Shown piece by piece: positions 16,882 to 26,727 of a stretch of DNA of 64,000 bases; within the stretch, counting starts at the first letter, position 1, and each line of letters begins with the position of its first letter. The DNA comes from Vibrio pomeroyi. Lineage in GTDB: Bacteria > Pseudomonadota > Gammaproteobacteria > Enterobacterales > Vibrionaceae. The DNA lies in contig NZ_AP025506.1 in the NCBI RefSeq assembly GCF_024347595.1, positions 1,426,001 to 1,490,000 of the forward strand, given 5' to 3'. A program made the position numbers and the translations under genes. The notes beneath the pieces were generated by a model. The model saw nothing but the letters and a program-made list of their open reading frames with translations, was not told the origin of the DNA and did no database searches.

Positions 16882-18901
16882 AATCCGGCTCTGGAAAACG
16901 CGTGACTTTTCCGTCGCCACTGAGTGTCGTGATCGATTGCGGTTTCCCATCGGTGTCTAGCCTCAATTCACCAATCGCACTGCGGTTTGAAAGGCGATAG
17001 AAAGTTTGGTTGTCTGGGCTACGTTTCTCGATTCTCAAGCGCTTACGCTTAGTGAAGTAGTTGAGCACCGAGCGCGGGCTATACAATAATCGGTCACATA
17101 CATCGCAGAATTTCAGCAATGGGGCAGGGAACTGATTCTTGATACCACTACAAGTAATTTGGTAGATGTTCGGGCTGTTTTTGCGGTACCTAAGCTTTAT
17201 GTCGTAGGCGAAGGAGTAATGCACATCACCTGAAAGCACCACGAAGTTGGTTGGCGTTTTGGTGTGAGTAAAGATACTGATGAGTGTGTTAGCACTGCCT
17301 GGGTGCGCCATCCAGTTCTCGGCATCAATCACCAGTGGTTTGCCTAGGGTGGTCATCATCTTTTGCAGCGTTTCAATGAACTTAACCCCGAACATCGGTG
17401 CCGCGGACACAATCACCACTTTCTCTTGATTGATTAACTGATGTTGAAATTCGGTCAGCGCTTCCCAGTCCATCAAACCCGATGGCTTGTTCATTCGTGA
17501 CTCAGAACGCCAACGACGAGTGCGTGTATCCAACACAATCACTTTTGGCGACGTGTTGATGGTGTAATGCCATTCTTCGAAACGATCCAACATCTCAATG
17601 TATTGCTTGTGTCGTGTTGGCTCTAGCTGCCCAATGACCGTTTCTGTAGTTTCTGGCAGTTCAACCGTTTGCTCGCTTGAGTCACTCAGGTCAACATCTT
17701 GGTTCACTAATTCCGAGAAAAGCTGTTTGGTTTGTTCCATGAAATCGCGGTTGAAGTTCTCTGGTGCGTTACCCCAACCTTGGCACATCCAATAAGCCGC
17801 AAGGCCGTTACCAATCACTTGTGTCGCGAACTGGTTTTGATCGACCGCGTGTTCCCAACCAACAGTAAGGTTCCAATCATCCGTGACATCGTGGTCATCA
17901 AAGATCATGTAAGTTGGGATATGAGCGAACAGACGCTGTACTTGTGGCAGGCCCGCGATGAAGTCATCAATGATGGTGCTCTCATCACGCCACTGTTGCT
18001 GCTCGGCAGGCGTTAACTGTCGGCCGCCTTGCATGAAGTTGTTTTCGATTAATCGCTCACGGTTGATGCATTGCCATAGGGTTGGCGACCAAACCAGCAA
18101 GTACATGGCGATGAATTCAGACAGCGTGACCAAATGGTTCTCACAATCGGTCGAACTGAAGATAGGGATCCCACGTTTAGGGAACAACTTATCGAGCAGC
18201 GAATCTGAAGTGTTGTGGTGTGGCAGTAAATGATCACGTTGGTAAAGATGATACTCGCTGCTAAACAGGGCTTCACTGCTGCTGATTTTGCTGTCCAGTG
18301 AGTCGGTCGGCAAGCTTTCACCGACTAACCCAAGCAGTTGGATTACTTGTTGAATCGCGTCCAATGTTGGACCAGCAACGTGATCGGCGTAGATTTGGTC
18401 ACCGCTCATCATCAGCATATCCGGTCGCTCAACAACAGCTTGGGTGGCGATCTTGTTATCTGCCGCTACTAGGCTGTCTTTGCTCGGGTGATGAGGGTTA
18501 CGACAAGAGCCATGCAAGATGTAGTCAGCCGTTGTCGATATCTTAAATTCGATTCGAGCGTTATTGTCGTTGGTTCGTTTTTCTGTATAAACCAAGTGCG
18601 GCGCCAGCTCAGTTAATGAACCTTGCTCGGTCTCTATTTGATACTGCAACGGAACGTTGGTTGGAAACTTTCCCTGTAAATGAATCAAGGTTACCCAAGC
18701 GTGTGTACCCACTTGAATCGACTCTTGTTCATTCAGTGGCGACGTAAAGAAAGAGGTCTCTTGCTCTGCATTGAATAATTCAGTTGTGCCCGAAAGCGGG
18801 GCACTGGTGACTACCCAGAGTACCACCTCAGTTGCGGTGGTTTTTCGTAGAATTGGGCCTGCGAGCAATAAGGGAAGAGTTGATGTCGTCGAGCGTTTCA
18901 A
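16880..18901 (-). CDS. PhoD-like alkaline phosphatase/phosphodiesterase
   Basis: 673 aa metallophosphatase of the PhoD (alkaline phosphatase D) family. Metal- and phosphate-site motifs: HGSCRNPHHPSKDS, MMSGDQIYADHVAGPT, MIFDDHDVTDDW and VVLSGDVHYSFAYD. The N-terminal ~110 residues form a beta-sandwich-like region. No signal peptide, Tat motif or lipobox is apparent, unlike classical PhoD, so it may be cytoplasmic. Its stop codon falls at the very end of the MITE-like element (shared bases 16880-16881), so the last codons may have been set by the insertion. The minus-strand gene for the acidic-tail protein ends nine bases upstream of its start, implying an operon. Confidence 0.85.
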   Translation of the reverse strand: MKRSTTSTLPLLLAGPILRKTTATEVVLWVVTSAPLSGTTELFNAEQETSFFTSPLNEQESIQVGTHAWVTLIHLQGKFPTNVPLQYQIETEQGSLTELAPHLVYTEKRTNDNNARIEFKISTTADYILHGSCRNPHHPSKDSLVAADNKIATQAVVERPDMLMMSGDQIYADHVAGPTLDAIQQVIQLLGLVGESLPTDSLDSKISSSEALFSSEYHLYQRDHLLPHHNTSDSLLDKLFPKRGIPIFSSTDCENHLVTLSEFIAMYLLVWSPTLWQCINRERLIENNFMQGGRQLTPAEQQQWRDESTIIDDFIAGLPQVQRLFAHIPTYMIFDDHDVTDDWNLTVGWEHAVDQNQFATQVIGNGLAAYWMCQGWGNAPENFNRDFMEQTKQLFSELVNQDVDLSDSSEQTVELPETTETVIGQLEPTRHKQYIEMLDRFEEWHYTINTSPKVIVLDTRTRRWRSESRMNKPSGLMDWEALTEFQHQLINQEKVVIVSAAPMFGVKFIETLQKMMTTLGKPLVIDAENWMAHPGSANTLISIFTHTKTPTNFVVLSGDVHYSFAYDIKLRYRKNSPNIYQITCSGIKNQFPAPLLKFCDVCDRLLYSPRSVLNYFTKRKRLRIEKRSPDNQTFYRLSNRSAIGELRLDTDGKPQSITTLSGDGKVTRFPEPD

Positions 18902-18909
18902 TACGGTTC

Positions 18910-19452
18910 CTAAATCGTTGGAGGTGTGTCGTTGAGTTCTTTTGTTTCGAGCGCAGAGGTGTCGAGTTCCGGTGTGTCAGGCTCGTGAGTTTCAACAGTT
19001 GTTGTTTCCAGTTCTGGAGTTTCAGGCACTGTTGTCTCTTGCTCTGTCATTTCATCTTCCGTCATCTCAAGGACTTCGATAACTTCGGAGCTAGAAAGTT
19101 CATGACCCATCAGAAATATCGCCAATAAGGCATCGGCTTTGGTTTTAGTATCGGAAGGGTCGTCTAACACTTGTTCAAGCTTTTCTCGGATCATGGCAAT
19201 TTCGTGCTCTACAAAGCCACGGCCTTCGTCATCCCCTTGGTTTTCTTCAGGGGCATTATCGAACTCCATAAACAGCAACTCACCATCTAACTTTGTGTTA
19301 ACCAGTCGCTCTGGCAACCATTCCTCACCCATAACGATATCTGGGTCGGAATCATTGGGTAAGTGGTCTATAATGTTTTGTAATTCTGAGACTTTCACAA
19401 TACTTTCATTTAACCGAGAATATCCTTCATTGTAACGGTCAATTCCAATCAA
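18910..19452 (-). CDS. Hypothetical protein with Glu/Thr/Pro-rich tail
   Basis: 180 aa. Residues 1-125 are acidic and probably helical (SIVKVSELQNIIDHL, HEIAMIREKLEQVLDD). From about 130 to the end there is a degenerate repeat of E-T-x-x-x-E-T/P-D-T units, low complexity and strongly acidic. No domain recognised. The start is uncertain: I use a TTG at 19452; the first ATG in frame is only at residue 41 (MGEEWLPE). It ends nine bases before the PhoD-like gene, so the two are likely one transcript and the protein may be a partner of the phosphatase. Confidence 0.55.
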   Translation of the reverse strand: MIGIDRYNEGYSRLNESIVKVSELQNIIDHLPNDSDPDIVMGEEWLPERLVNTKLDGELLFMEFDNAPEENQGDDEGRGFVEHEIAMIREKLEQVLDDPSDTKTKADALLAIFLMGHELSSSEVIEVLEMTEDEMTEQETTVPETPELETTTVETHEPDTPELDTSALETKELNDTPPTI

Positions 19453-19533
19453 ACCTAAAACTAGTTGGTTGGAATGGTCAATAAATGTCTATTCAGTAAC
19501 ACAATATTTATTACAAAGAGTAATTACACAAGA

Positions 19534-20850
19534 ATGAAGCACAAATTTTCACCGAAGCTCATCTCGTATGGGGCGGTTTTATTAAGTAACGCTTTTTTAG
19601 GTAACTGCGTGGCGTGGGCTGCGGAAGAGCAGGAGTGGGGCGTTGCAGCAATGTTCCGAACTGCGAGCATTCCTTACGACACCTCTGGTGGTGACCAGTC
19701 GGTTAACACATTTGTTCCGATGTTATTCTTTAAGAACGATTACGTGTTTATCGACGGCACAGAAATGGGTGCTTACCTGTATCAAACCGAAGATGAAAAG
19801 TGGTCATTTAACGCTATTTCTCGTATGCGTTTTATTGATATTCCAGCGTCAGAGCAAAACGCCATTGAGGGTGATACCGCCGATTTCGGTGCTCAACTGA
19901 CTTACCAACTTGATGAGCAATGGGCTGTCGAGACGGAAATTATGAGTGACAGTGAGTATAACTTCCACGGTAACCTGCGTGCCAAAGCCAAGTATGAAAC
20001 TGGCGATTGGGAATTCTCTCCAAGCGCGACGCTACGTTATAAAAGTGCCGACTTCAACAGCGAATACTATTCCGCATCCAATGAAACCATTGGTGCAGGT
20101 GTAGACCTAAATGTCGGCGTAGAAGCGCGTTATCACGTATTTTCAAACCTTTATCTATTGGGCTCGACCAGTGTAACTCGCTTGGATGACAATGCTTACG
20201 ATTCTTCGATCGTGGAAGACCGTTATCAAGGTGAACTCTACCTTGGCTTTGGTTTCTTCAATGATAAAGAGAAAGCACCTAAACCTAAGCTAAGTAACGC
20301 TCCTTATCTGCGTGTTGCACACGGTTGGGCAACGCCATCGAACATTGGCGACATCATGAAGTTCAACGCGGAGAAAGACGAATACAACAACCAACTCACA
20401 TCGTTCTTTTATGGTCACCCTTTAACTGATGAGATCTTTGGTTTCCCGTTGGATATCTACCTAACGCCGGGTATTGCGCATCACTGGAGTTCAGACGTTC
20501 AATCGAGCAGTACGGAATACATCATTGCGATCAAGGCTTACTACACGTTCAACTGGCCGACACAGTGGCGATTTGGTGTCGCAGAAGGTATGTCGTACAT
20601 CGATTCGATTACCTACATCGAAGGCTCTGAGATGGACCGTAAAGGCTACACCGCAAGCCACTTGTTGAACTACCTAGACTTCTCATTCGATGTGAATGTA
20701 GGCGACTTAATCGGCAAGAACGATTTGAACAACTTGTGGTTTGGTTATTCGTTACACCATCGTTCAGCAATCTTTGAAAACGCCTCTCAGTTTGGTCGTA
20801 TCAAAGGCGGCAGTAACTACAACACCGTTTATTTCCAATATGAGTTTTAA
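19534..20850 (+). CDS. Outer-membrane beta-barrel protein, MipA/OmpV-like
   Basis: 438 aa from the ATG at 19534. Signal peptide with cleavage probably after VAWA. The N-terminal half contains MipA/OmpV-type strands (GVAAMFRTASIPYD, VPMLFFKNDYVFIDGTEMGAYLY). From about residue 265 a second barrel-like section begins (APYLRVAHGWATPSNIG ... DIYLTPGIAHHWSS ... WFGYSLHHRSAIFENASQFG), and the protein ends in YFQYEF, a typical BamA-recognised C-terminal Phe. The second half, with its HH/S-rich strand pattern, recalls PagL-like barrels. It is about twice the usual MipA length, so a two-module barrel is likely. Confidence 0.7.
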   Translation: MKHKFSPKLISYGAVLLSNAFLGNCVAWAAEEQEWGVAAMFRTASIPYDTSGGDQSVNTFVPMLFFKNDYVFIDGTEMGAYLYQTEDEKWSFNAISRMRFIDIPASEQNAIEGDTADFGAQLTYQLDEQWAVETEIMSDSEYNFHGNLRAKAKYETGDWEFSPSATLRYKSADFNSEYYSASNETIGAGVDLNVGVEARYHVFSNLYLLGSTSVTRLDDNAYDSSIVEDRYQGELYLGFGFFNDKEKAPKPKLSNAPYLRVAHGWATPSNIGDIMKFNAEKDEYNNQLTSFFYGHPLTDEIFGFPLDIYLTPGIAHHWSSDVQSSSTEYIIAIKAYYTFNWPTQWRFGVAEGMSYIDSITYIEGSEMDRKGYTASHLLNYLDFSFDVNVGDLIGKNDLNNLWFGYSLHHRSAIFENASQFGRIKGGSNYNTVYFQYEF

Positions 20851-20885
20851 CGACTGATTTAGGTGCTGATTGAACCTGAGATAAG

Positions 20886-20961
20886 AAGCCTGATAGCTAC
20901 TGTGAAATCGCTGAGTTTTTAAACGTTAGCGCAGTTTTCACATAGCTCTCAGGCTTTTTTA
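20886..20961. terminator. Long bidirectional hairpin terminator
   Basis: Imperfect stem of about 28 bases: AAGCCTGATAGCTA near 20886 pairs with TAGCTCTCAGGCTT ending 20956, with a few mismatches inside, followed by a T-run. It lies 36 bases after the outer-membrane protein gene and just before hrpA. Confidence 0.75.
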
Positions 20962-21018
20962 TTGAATACTTGTGGTACAATCGCGCGAGTTTATATAAGA
21001 GAAAGAATAGGACACGCT

Positions 21019-24000
21019 GTGACTTCGTCTCCGGAAAAAGCAGATCCAAATAAGCATACTGCGAACAAGCAGAACCATGACGCGAATTCAAACGCGACAT
21101 CTGACTCCTCTGCTAATCAAGCTAAGCAAAACCCAAAACAAAACCCAAAATCAAAGCAGCAAGCTCCCAAGACTAGCGCATCTCAAAATAGCCCAGCCTC
21201 TCTTCGTAAGGCCTTAAATGAGTGCATGATGCGCGACCGCTTCCGTTTAAGTAAGCGAATCTCTGGTGCAAGCCGCATTAAGAACGAACAATCTAAGCAT
21301 GCTGTTTTCGATGAAATCGCATTAGATATTGCCAAGTCGATGATGACGGCAACCCAGCGTGCTGCGCAAAAACCAACGATTGAATACCCTGAAATTCTCC
21401 CTGTTAGCCAAAAACGCGACGACATCGCAAAAGCCATTGCTGAAAACCAAGTGGTTATCGTAGCGGGTGAAACAGGCTCTGGCAAAACTACTCAGCTACC
21501 AAAAATCTGTTCTGAGCTTGGCCGTGGCCGCTTTGGCCTAATTGGTCACACTCAGCCACGTCGTCTTGCTGCACGTTCGGTTGCGAACCGTATTGCTGAA
21601 GAGATGGAAACACAGCTGGGTGAGTTTGTTGGTTATAAGGTTCGATTCAACGACCAAATTTCTGACAACACACAAATCAAATTGATGACCGACGGTATTC
21701 TGCTGGCGGAGATTCAACACGACCGTTTCTTAAACCAGTACGACACCATCATCATCGATGAAGCGCACGAACGTAGCCTGAACATCGATTTCATTATGGG
21801 TTACTTGAAAGAGTTGCTACCAAAGCGTCCTGATCTGAAAGTGATCATCACGTCGGCAACCATCGACCCAGAACGTTTCTCTAAGCACTTCAATAATGCA
21901 CCAATCATCGAAGTGTCCGGCCGTACTTACCCAGTAGATACGCGTTACCGCCCATTAGGTGGTGATGAAAGTGATTCAGACCGTGACCAAATCGAAGGCA
22001 TCTTCGAAGCGGTTGATGAGCTGTGTGATGAAGGCCTTGGCGATATCTTGATCTTCATGAACGGTGAACGAGAAATTCGTGATACCGCGGATGCACTGAG
22101 TAAACGTAACCTGCGTGATACTGAAATTGTTCCGCTTTACGCTCGTCTTTCGGCGGGTGAACAGAACCGAATCTTCCAGTCTCATACTGGCCGACGCATC
22201 GTTCTGGCAACCAACGTAGCAGAAACCTCGTTAACCGTTCCTGGCATCAAGTATGTTATCGACCCGGGTACGGCGCGTATTAGCCGTTACAGCTACCGCA
22301 CCAAAGTACAACGCCTACCGATTGAGCCTGTGTCTCAGGCGAGCGCAAACCAGCGTAAAGGTCGTTGTGGTCGTGTTGCGGAAGGTATCTGTATTCGTCT
22401 GTACTCTGAGGAAGATTTCGAGTCACGCCCAGAGTTTACTGATCCAGAGATTCTTCGCACTAACCTAGCGTCTGTAATCCTTCAGATGACAGCGCTTGGC
22501 TTAGGCGATATTCAAGCATTCCCATTTGTTGAAGCGCCAGATAAACGCAATATTCAAGATGGTGTAAGGCTGCTTGAAGAGCTTGGTGCGATCGCGACCG
22601 TTGAACCGTCTGCGAACAAAAATAAGAATCAAGGCGACGATAAGAAGAAGCTCACGGCGATTGGTCGTAAGCTAGCGAAGTTGCCTATCGATCCGCGTCT
22701 AGCACGTATGGTCATCGAAGCGCCACGCAACCGCTGTCTACATGAAGTGATGGTTATTGCGTCTGCACTGTCGATTCAAGACCCGCGAGAGCGCCCATCA
22801 GACAAGCAACAATCGTCTGATGATAAGCACAAGCGCTTCTTCGATAAAGAGTCTGATTTCATCACGTTTGTGAACCTATGGGATTACATCAAGCAGCAGC
22901 AAAAAGCGCTGTCGAGTAACCAATTCCGCAAACAGTGTAAGCAAGATTACCTCAACTATTTACGTATTCGTGAATGGCAAGATGTGTACTTCCAAATTCA
23001 CCAAGCGATGCGTGAATTGGATACCAAACTGAACACTGAACCGGGTAGCTACGATGGCATTCACATATCGCTACTGTCGGGTTTGCTTTCGCACATCGGT
23101 ATGAAAGACCAAGAGAAGAATGAATATCAAGGTGCCCGTAATGCGCGCTTCCATATCTTCCCTGCGTCTGGCCTATTTAAGAAACAGCCTAAGTGGATCA
23201 TGTCTGCTGAACTGGTGGAAACCTCAAAACTTTGGGGTCGTGTTATCGCCAAGATTCAACCGGAATGGATTGAACCGCTAGCGAAACACCTGATTAAACG
23301 CAGCTACAGCGAACCACATTGGTCGAAGAAGCAAGCGGCGGTAATGGCACACGAAAAAGTGATGCTTTACGGGATCCCAATTGTCCCTAAACGTCTTGTG
23401 AACTACGGAGCGATTGACCCAACTGTCAGCCGTGAGTTGTTCGTACGCAGCGCGTTGGTAGAAGGCGAGTGGGAAACCAAGCACACCTTCTTCAAGCAAA
23501 ACCGCAAGCTACTGCAAGAAGTGGAAGAGCTTGAGCATAAGTCTCGTCGTCGTGACATCTTGATCGATGATGATGAGCTATTCGATTTCTATGACCAGCG
23601 TGTGGGTGAAGAAGCGGTTTCAGGCCGTCACTTCGATACATGGTGGAAGAAGACTAGCCAGAAAACACCAGAGCTACTTAACTTTGAAAAGTCGATGCTG
23701 TTCAGAGGTGATGCAAGCCACGTTACTGATTTGGATTACCCTAACTTCTGGCACCAGAATGGTATTAAGCTGAAGCTGAGCTACCAATTTGAACCGGGCG
23801 ACGACAACGATGGTGTAACGGTACACATTCCGCTACCTATCTTGAACCAAATCGACCAGAACGGTTTTGATTGGCAGATCCCAGGCTTACGTCAGGAATT
23901 GGTGATTAGCTTAATTAAGTCGTTACCTAAAACGCTACGCCGTAACTTTGTGCCTGCGCCAAACTACGCTGATGCGTTCTTGGCTCGTGTTACACCGTTA

Positions 24001-25092
24001 GAAGCGCCGCTGTTGGATTCTCTTGAGAAAGAGCTACGCCGCATGACAGGTGTGGAAGTAGTACGTGATGACTGGAAGTTAGACCAGATTCCAGAGCACT
24101 TAAAGGTAACATTCCGTGCCGTGGATCATCGCAAGCGTAAGCTAAAAGAACAGAAAGACCTGCATGAACTGAAAGAGAGCCTGAAAGACAAGGTTCAAGA
24201 AACGCTTTCTAAAGTTGCAGACGATGATATCGAACAGCAGAACCTGCATACGTGGAGCTTTGGTGAGTTACCAAAAGTCTACCAACAGAAGCGCGGTGGC
24301 TACGATGTTAAAGCTTTCCCAGCGCTGGTGGATACCAAAGACAGCGTAGAGATCAAACTGTTCGAAACTGAGCAAGAGCAGATCTCGGCAATGAAATCGG
24401 GTCAGCGTCGTTTGATCTTGTTGAACGTACCATCGCCGATCAAATACCTGCACTCGAATTTGCCGAACAAATCGAAACTTGGCTTGTACTTCAACCCATA
24501 CGGACAGGTACTCGATCTTATCGATGACTGTATCGCTTGTGGTATTGATAAGCTGATTGAAGAGAAGGGCGGTTTGGTTTGGGAACCAGAGCAGTTTGAA
24601 GCACTGAAAGAACACGTGCGTGCAGAGCTGGGTGACACCGTGGTTGAGATTGCTCAACAGGTTGAAACCATCTTAACCACGGCATTCAGCATCAGTAAGA
24701 AGCTGAAAGGGCGTGTTGACCTTTCTATGGCATTCGCACTTTCTGACATAAAAGCTCAAGTAGAAGGTTTGATTTTTAAGGGTTTTGCCACAGAATGTGG
24801 ATGGAAACGCTTGCCAGATATTCTACGCTATATGAAGGCGATAGAACGTCGTATGGAGAAGCTGCCTATTGACCCGAACAAAGATCGTTTACACATGATC
24901 AAAGTTGAGTCAGTAATGAATGATTACAAAGAGCTGCTGAATAAGATTCCAAAAGGGATCGCGGTTCCAGAAAACGTAAAAGAGGTGCGTTGGATGATAG
25001 AAGAGCTTCGTGTAAGCTTCTTCGCACAGCAGCTCGGTACGCCTTATCCTGTGTCAGATAAGCGTGTTAAAAACGCGATTGATGCTTGCTAA
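21019..25092 (+). CDS. hrpA: ATP-dependent RNA helicase HrpA
   Basis: 1357 aa DEAH-box helicase, similar in length to E. coli HrpA (about 1300). In E. coli it helps resolve stalled or collided ribosomes and has been linked to fimbrial mRNA processing. Motifs: Walker A GETGSGKTTQ (~151), DEAH in IIIDEAHERS (~247), SAT in ITSATID, and motif VI QRKGRCGRV (~445). The winged-helix/HA2, OB-fold and DUF3418-type C-terminal regions follow. The N-terminal ~60 residues are a Lys/Asn/Gln/Ser-rich low-complexity tail. I prefer the GTG at 21019 because AGGA lies seven bases upstream; the frame stays open to a TTG at 20962 without an RBS. Confidence 0.95.
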   Translation: MTSSPEKADPNKHTANKQNHDANSNATSDSSANQAKQNPKQNPKSKQQAPKTSASQNSPASLRKALNECMMRDRFRLSKRISGASRIKNEQSKHAVFDEIALDIAKSMMTATQRAAQKPTIEYPEILPVSQKRDDIAKAIAENQVVIVAGETGSGKTTQLPKICSELGRGRFGLIGHTQPRRLAARSVANRIAEEMETQLGEFVGYKVRFNDQISDNTQIKLMTDGILLAEIQHDRFLNQYDTIIIDEAHERSLNIDFIMGYLKELLPKRPDLKVIITSATIDPERFSKHFNNAPIIEVSGRTYPVDTRYRPLGGDESDSDRDQIEGIFEAVDELCDEGLGDILIFMNGEREIRDTADALSKRNLRDTEIVPLYARLSAGEQNRIFQSHTGRRIVLATNVAETSLTVPGIKYVIDPGTARISRYSYRTKVQRLPIEPVSQASANQRKGRCGRVAEGICIRLYSEEDFESRPEFTDPEILRTNLASVILQMTALGLGDIQAFPFVEAPDKRNIQDGVRLLEELGAIATVEPSANKNKNQGDDKKKLTAIGRKLAKLPIDPRLARMVIEAPRNRCLHEVMVIASALSIQDPRERPSDKQQSSDDKHKRFFDKESDFITFVNLWDYIKQQQKALSSNQFRKQCKQDYLNYLRIREWQDVYFQIHQAMRELDTKLNTEPGSYDGIHISLLSGLLSHIGMKDQEKNEYQGARNARFHIFPASGLFKKQPKWIMSAELVETSKLWGRVIAKIQPEWIEPLAKHLIKRSYSEPHWSKKQAAVMAHEKVMLYGIPIVPKRLVNYGAIDPTVSRELFVRSALVEGEWETKHTFFKQNRKLLQEVEELEHKSRRRDILIDDDELFDFYDQRVGEEAVSGRHFDTWWKKTSQKTPELLNFEKSMLFRGDASHVTDLDYPNFWHQNGIKLKLSYQFEPGDDNDGVTVHIPLPILNQIDQNGFDWQIPGLRQELVISLIKSLPKTLRRNFVPAPNYADAFLARVTPLEAPLLDSLEKELRRMTGVEVVRDDWKLDQIPEHLKVTFRAVDHRKRKLKEQKDLHELKESLKDKVQETLSKVADDDIEQQNLHTWSFGELPKVYQQKRGGYDVKAFPALVDTKDSVEIKLFETEQEQISAMKSGQRRLILLNVPSPIKYLHSNLPNKSKLGLYFNPYGQVLDLIDDCIACGIDKLIEEKGGLVWEPEQFEALKEHVRAELGDTVVEIAQQVETILTTAFSISKKLKGRVDLSMAFALSDIKAQVEGLIFKGFATECGWKRLPDILRYMKAIERRMEKLPIDPNKDRLHMIKVESVMNDYKELLNKIPKGIAVPENVKEVRWMIEELRVSFFAQQLGTPYPVSDKRVKNAIDAC

Positions 25093-25234
25093 AGGAATAT
25101 AGTTAGACGCAACGGCAAGGTTCAGGTATAAATCTTGCTTGTTGCATGAGTAATTGAATAGTTATTACATACAAGGCGACTTGGTGGCAATTTATTACCA
25201 CTCAAGGCCTGCCACTAGGACGAAAAGGTCGAAT

Positions 25235-25729
25235 ATGAAAAAAACGTTATTGGCACTAGCACTGCTAGGTGCATCTTCAACAGCTATGGCTGATTCTTGG
25301 TTGTACGGCGGCGTAATGGGTGGTCAAAACTCATTCGGTAGCGAAGAAGAAACGGCGATGGGTATCCACGTGGGTACAGGCATCCTGCCATTAATCGGTG
25401 TTGAAGCGGGTTACTGGGATCTAGGTTCTTTCGATAGCATTAAATACGGCAATCGTGACCTAACTAACATGGATGCAAGCACTGCTTACCTAGCAATCAA
25501 ACCAAGCATCGACTTTGGTCCTCTACATGTATACGCGAAGGGTGGTCTTCACTCATATGAGCTTAAAGCTGATAACTTTAAGCAAGACGATGTAGACGTA
25601 ATGTTTGCAGTTGGCGCAGAATACTTCATCTTTGGTCCACTATCTGTAGGCGCTAGCTACCAAAACTTCAAAATGAAAGATGACGACTCAGGCGTTTTCT
25701 CTCTAAACGCAACTATCCACCTACTGTAA
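25235..25729 (+). CDS. Small outer-membrane beta-barrel protein
   Basis: 164 aa. Clear signal peptide (KKTLLALALLGASSTAMA), then alternating strands typical of an eight-stranded OmpA/OmpX-like barrel (LYGGVMGGQNSF, IGVEAGYWDLG, TAYLAIKPSID, FAVGAEYFIFG, LSVGASYQNF, FSLNATIHLL). It ends in hydrophobic Leu-Leu rather than the usual Phe/Trp. The ATG at 25235 is chosen because the signal peptide begins there; upstream in-frame codons read as leader DNA. Monocistronic, with a strong terminator. Structural porin-like or adhesion role; function unknown. Confidence 0.75.
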   Translation: MKKTLLALALLGASSTAMADSWLYGGVMGGQNSFGSEEETAMGIHVGTGILPLIGVEAGYWDLGSFDSIKYGNRDLTNMDASTAYLAIKPSIDFGPLHVYAKGGLHSYELKADNFKQDDVDVMFAVGAEYFIFGPLSVGASYQNFKMKDDDSGVFSLNATIHLL

Positions 25730-25793
25730 TCAATCAGTAAGGCGATCGTAAATAACGGTCGATTAGTAGCTAAAGAGTTCGTAAGAATTCATA

Positions 25794-25826
25794 AAAAATG
25801 CCAGCTTAAGAGCTGGCATTTTTGTA
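25794..25826. terminator. Rho-independent terminator
   Basis: Thirteen-base perfect stem AAAAATGCCAGCT/AGCTGGCATTTTT with a four-base loop. A on one side and T on the other make it bidirectional, serving the barrel gene and the convergent replication-protein pair. Confidence 0.92.
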
Positions 25827-25881
25827 TCTGTTAACCGTGTTGTCGTTGCTCTGTTTTCTTATAACAGATAGCGTTAAGCGG

Positions 25882-26727
25882 TTACTTTTTACTGTTCAGA
25901 ATCTGTTGGATGCGCGGGTTCAGTGCTTTACCATGTTGGCTTTCGTACTCTTCGCGTTTCAAGTCGTTCAAGTTCTTCACTGAGTTAGCGGCAAGAAGGA
26001 ATTGCGGCAATTCCGTTTCTAACATGCCTTTCTCGTCTAAACGTTTTGCTTCCAAGTAGTACTTCTTGAATAGGCCATCAAGCTTGTTTTCCGCAGTGCG
26101 CTTCAAATCGTACAGCTTGTTTTGAATCAGCCATTTTTCAATCTTGTTCACGGCAGTGCGAGACAACACTCGAATACGGCTGTCTAGCAGCTCTTCTTCC
26201 GTTAAAGAATCCTTTAGGATCCAAAGCTCACCCATTTGTGGCGGCCAGCTGTTGCCAAGCTGAATACGCTCATGACAGTGCATTAGCACGCGGTTAAGGC
26301 CATCAGAATCAACAGAGTTAGCAAACTCAATGAACTTACCACTTGGCTCACTACCGTATTGGTATTCCCACTGTGTTTCGTACACGCTCAAGAAAGAGCC
26401 GAACACGTGAATACACCAGTCTGTTAGCTCAAGTTCTGCTGGATCTTGATCAACAACAGGCACTTGCTGAGACGCACCACTGCTAGCAGCGTTTGGTGTC
26501 GCTACTTCAGTGTTCTGCGATTCAATAACGTCAGGTACTACGGGATCTTTAGGCAGCACTTCCGGAACAACAGGTGAAGCTGGCTCAGAAGGTTGGCTTT
26601 TTGCCTTTTTGAATGAGCTGCTGCCTGAAGCGTTCAGATGGGCTAAGCTTTTGTCGATACCCATTTCCTTGAGCTTGTCCTGCATTTCCTGAATATTGAG
26701 AGGTCTTCTGCTGTTGTTGTCTTTCAT
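25882..26727 (-). CDS. Lambda P-like replication protein (putative helicase-loading)
   Basis: 281 aa. N-terminal ~90 residues are linker-like (Pro/Ser/Val-rich). The C-terminal part has the layout of phage lambda P: LTDWCIHVFGSFLSVYETQW, a helical pair, then GNSWPPQMGELWILKDSLTEEELLDSRIRVLSR, comparable to the PFLPSPGQFVAWCREE region of lambda P. I therefore suggest a DnaB-interacting replication protein; similarity is by pattern only. The ATG at 26727 has GAGAAG upstream and lies 143 bases inside the DnaT-like gene, in another frame. A later start at about residue 15 (MQDKLKEMG) is possible but would still overlap. Confidence 0.55.
   Translation of the reverse strand: MKDNNSRRPLNIQEMQDKLKEMGIDKSLAHLNASGSSSFKKAKSQPSEPASPVVPEVLPKDPVVPDVIESQNTEVATPNAASSGASQQVPVVDQDPAELELTDWCIHVFGSFLSVYETQWEYQYGSEPSGKFIEFANSVDSDGLNRVLMHCHERIQLGNSWPPQMGELWILKDSLTEEELLDSRIRVLSRTAVNKIEKWLIQNKLYDLKRTAENKLDGLFKKYYLEAKRLDEKGMLETELPQFLLAANSVKNLNDLKREEYESQHGKALNPRIQQILNSKK

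Noticed and set aside
20962-21018. N-terminal extension of HrpA from a TTG
   Set aside because: No Shine-Dalgarno, and it would run through the likely promoter region; the GTG at 21019 has AGGA at good spacing.
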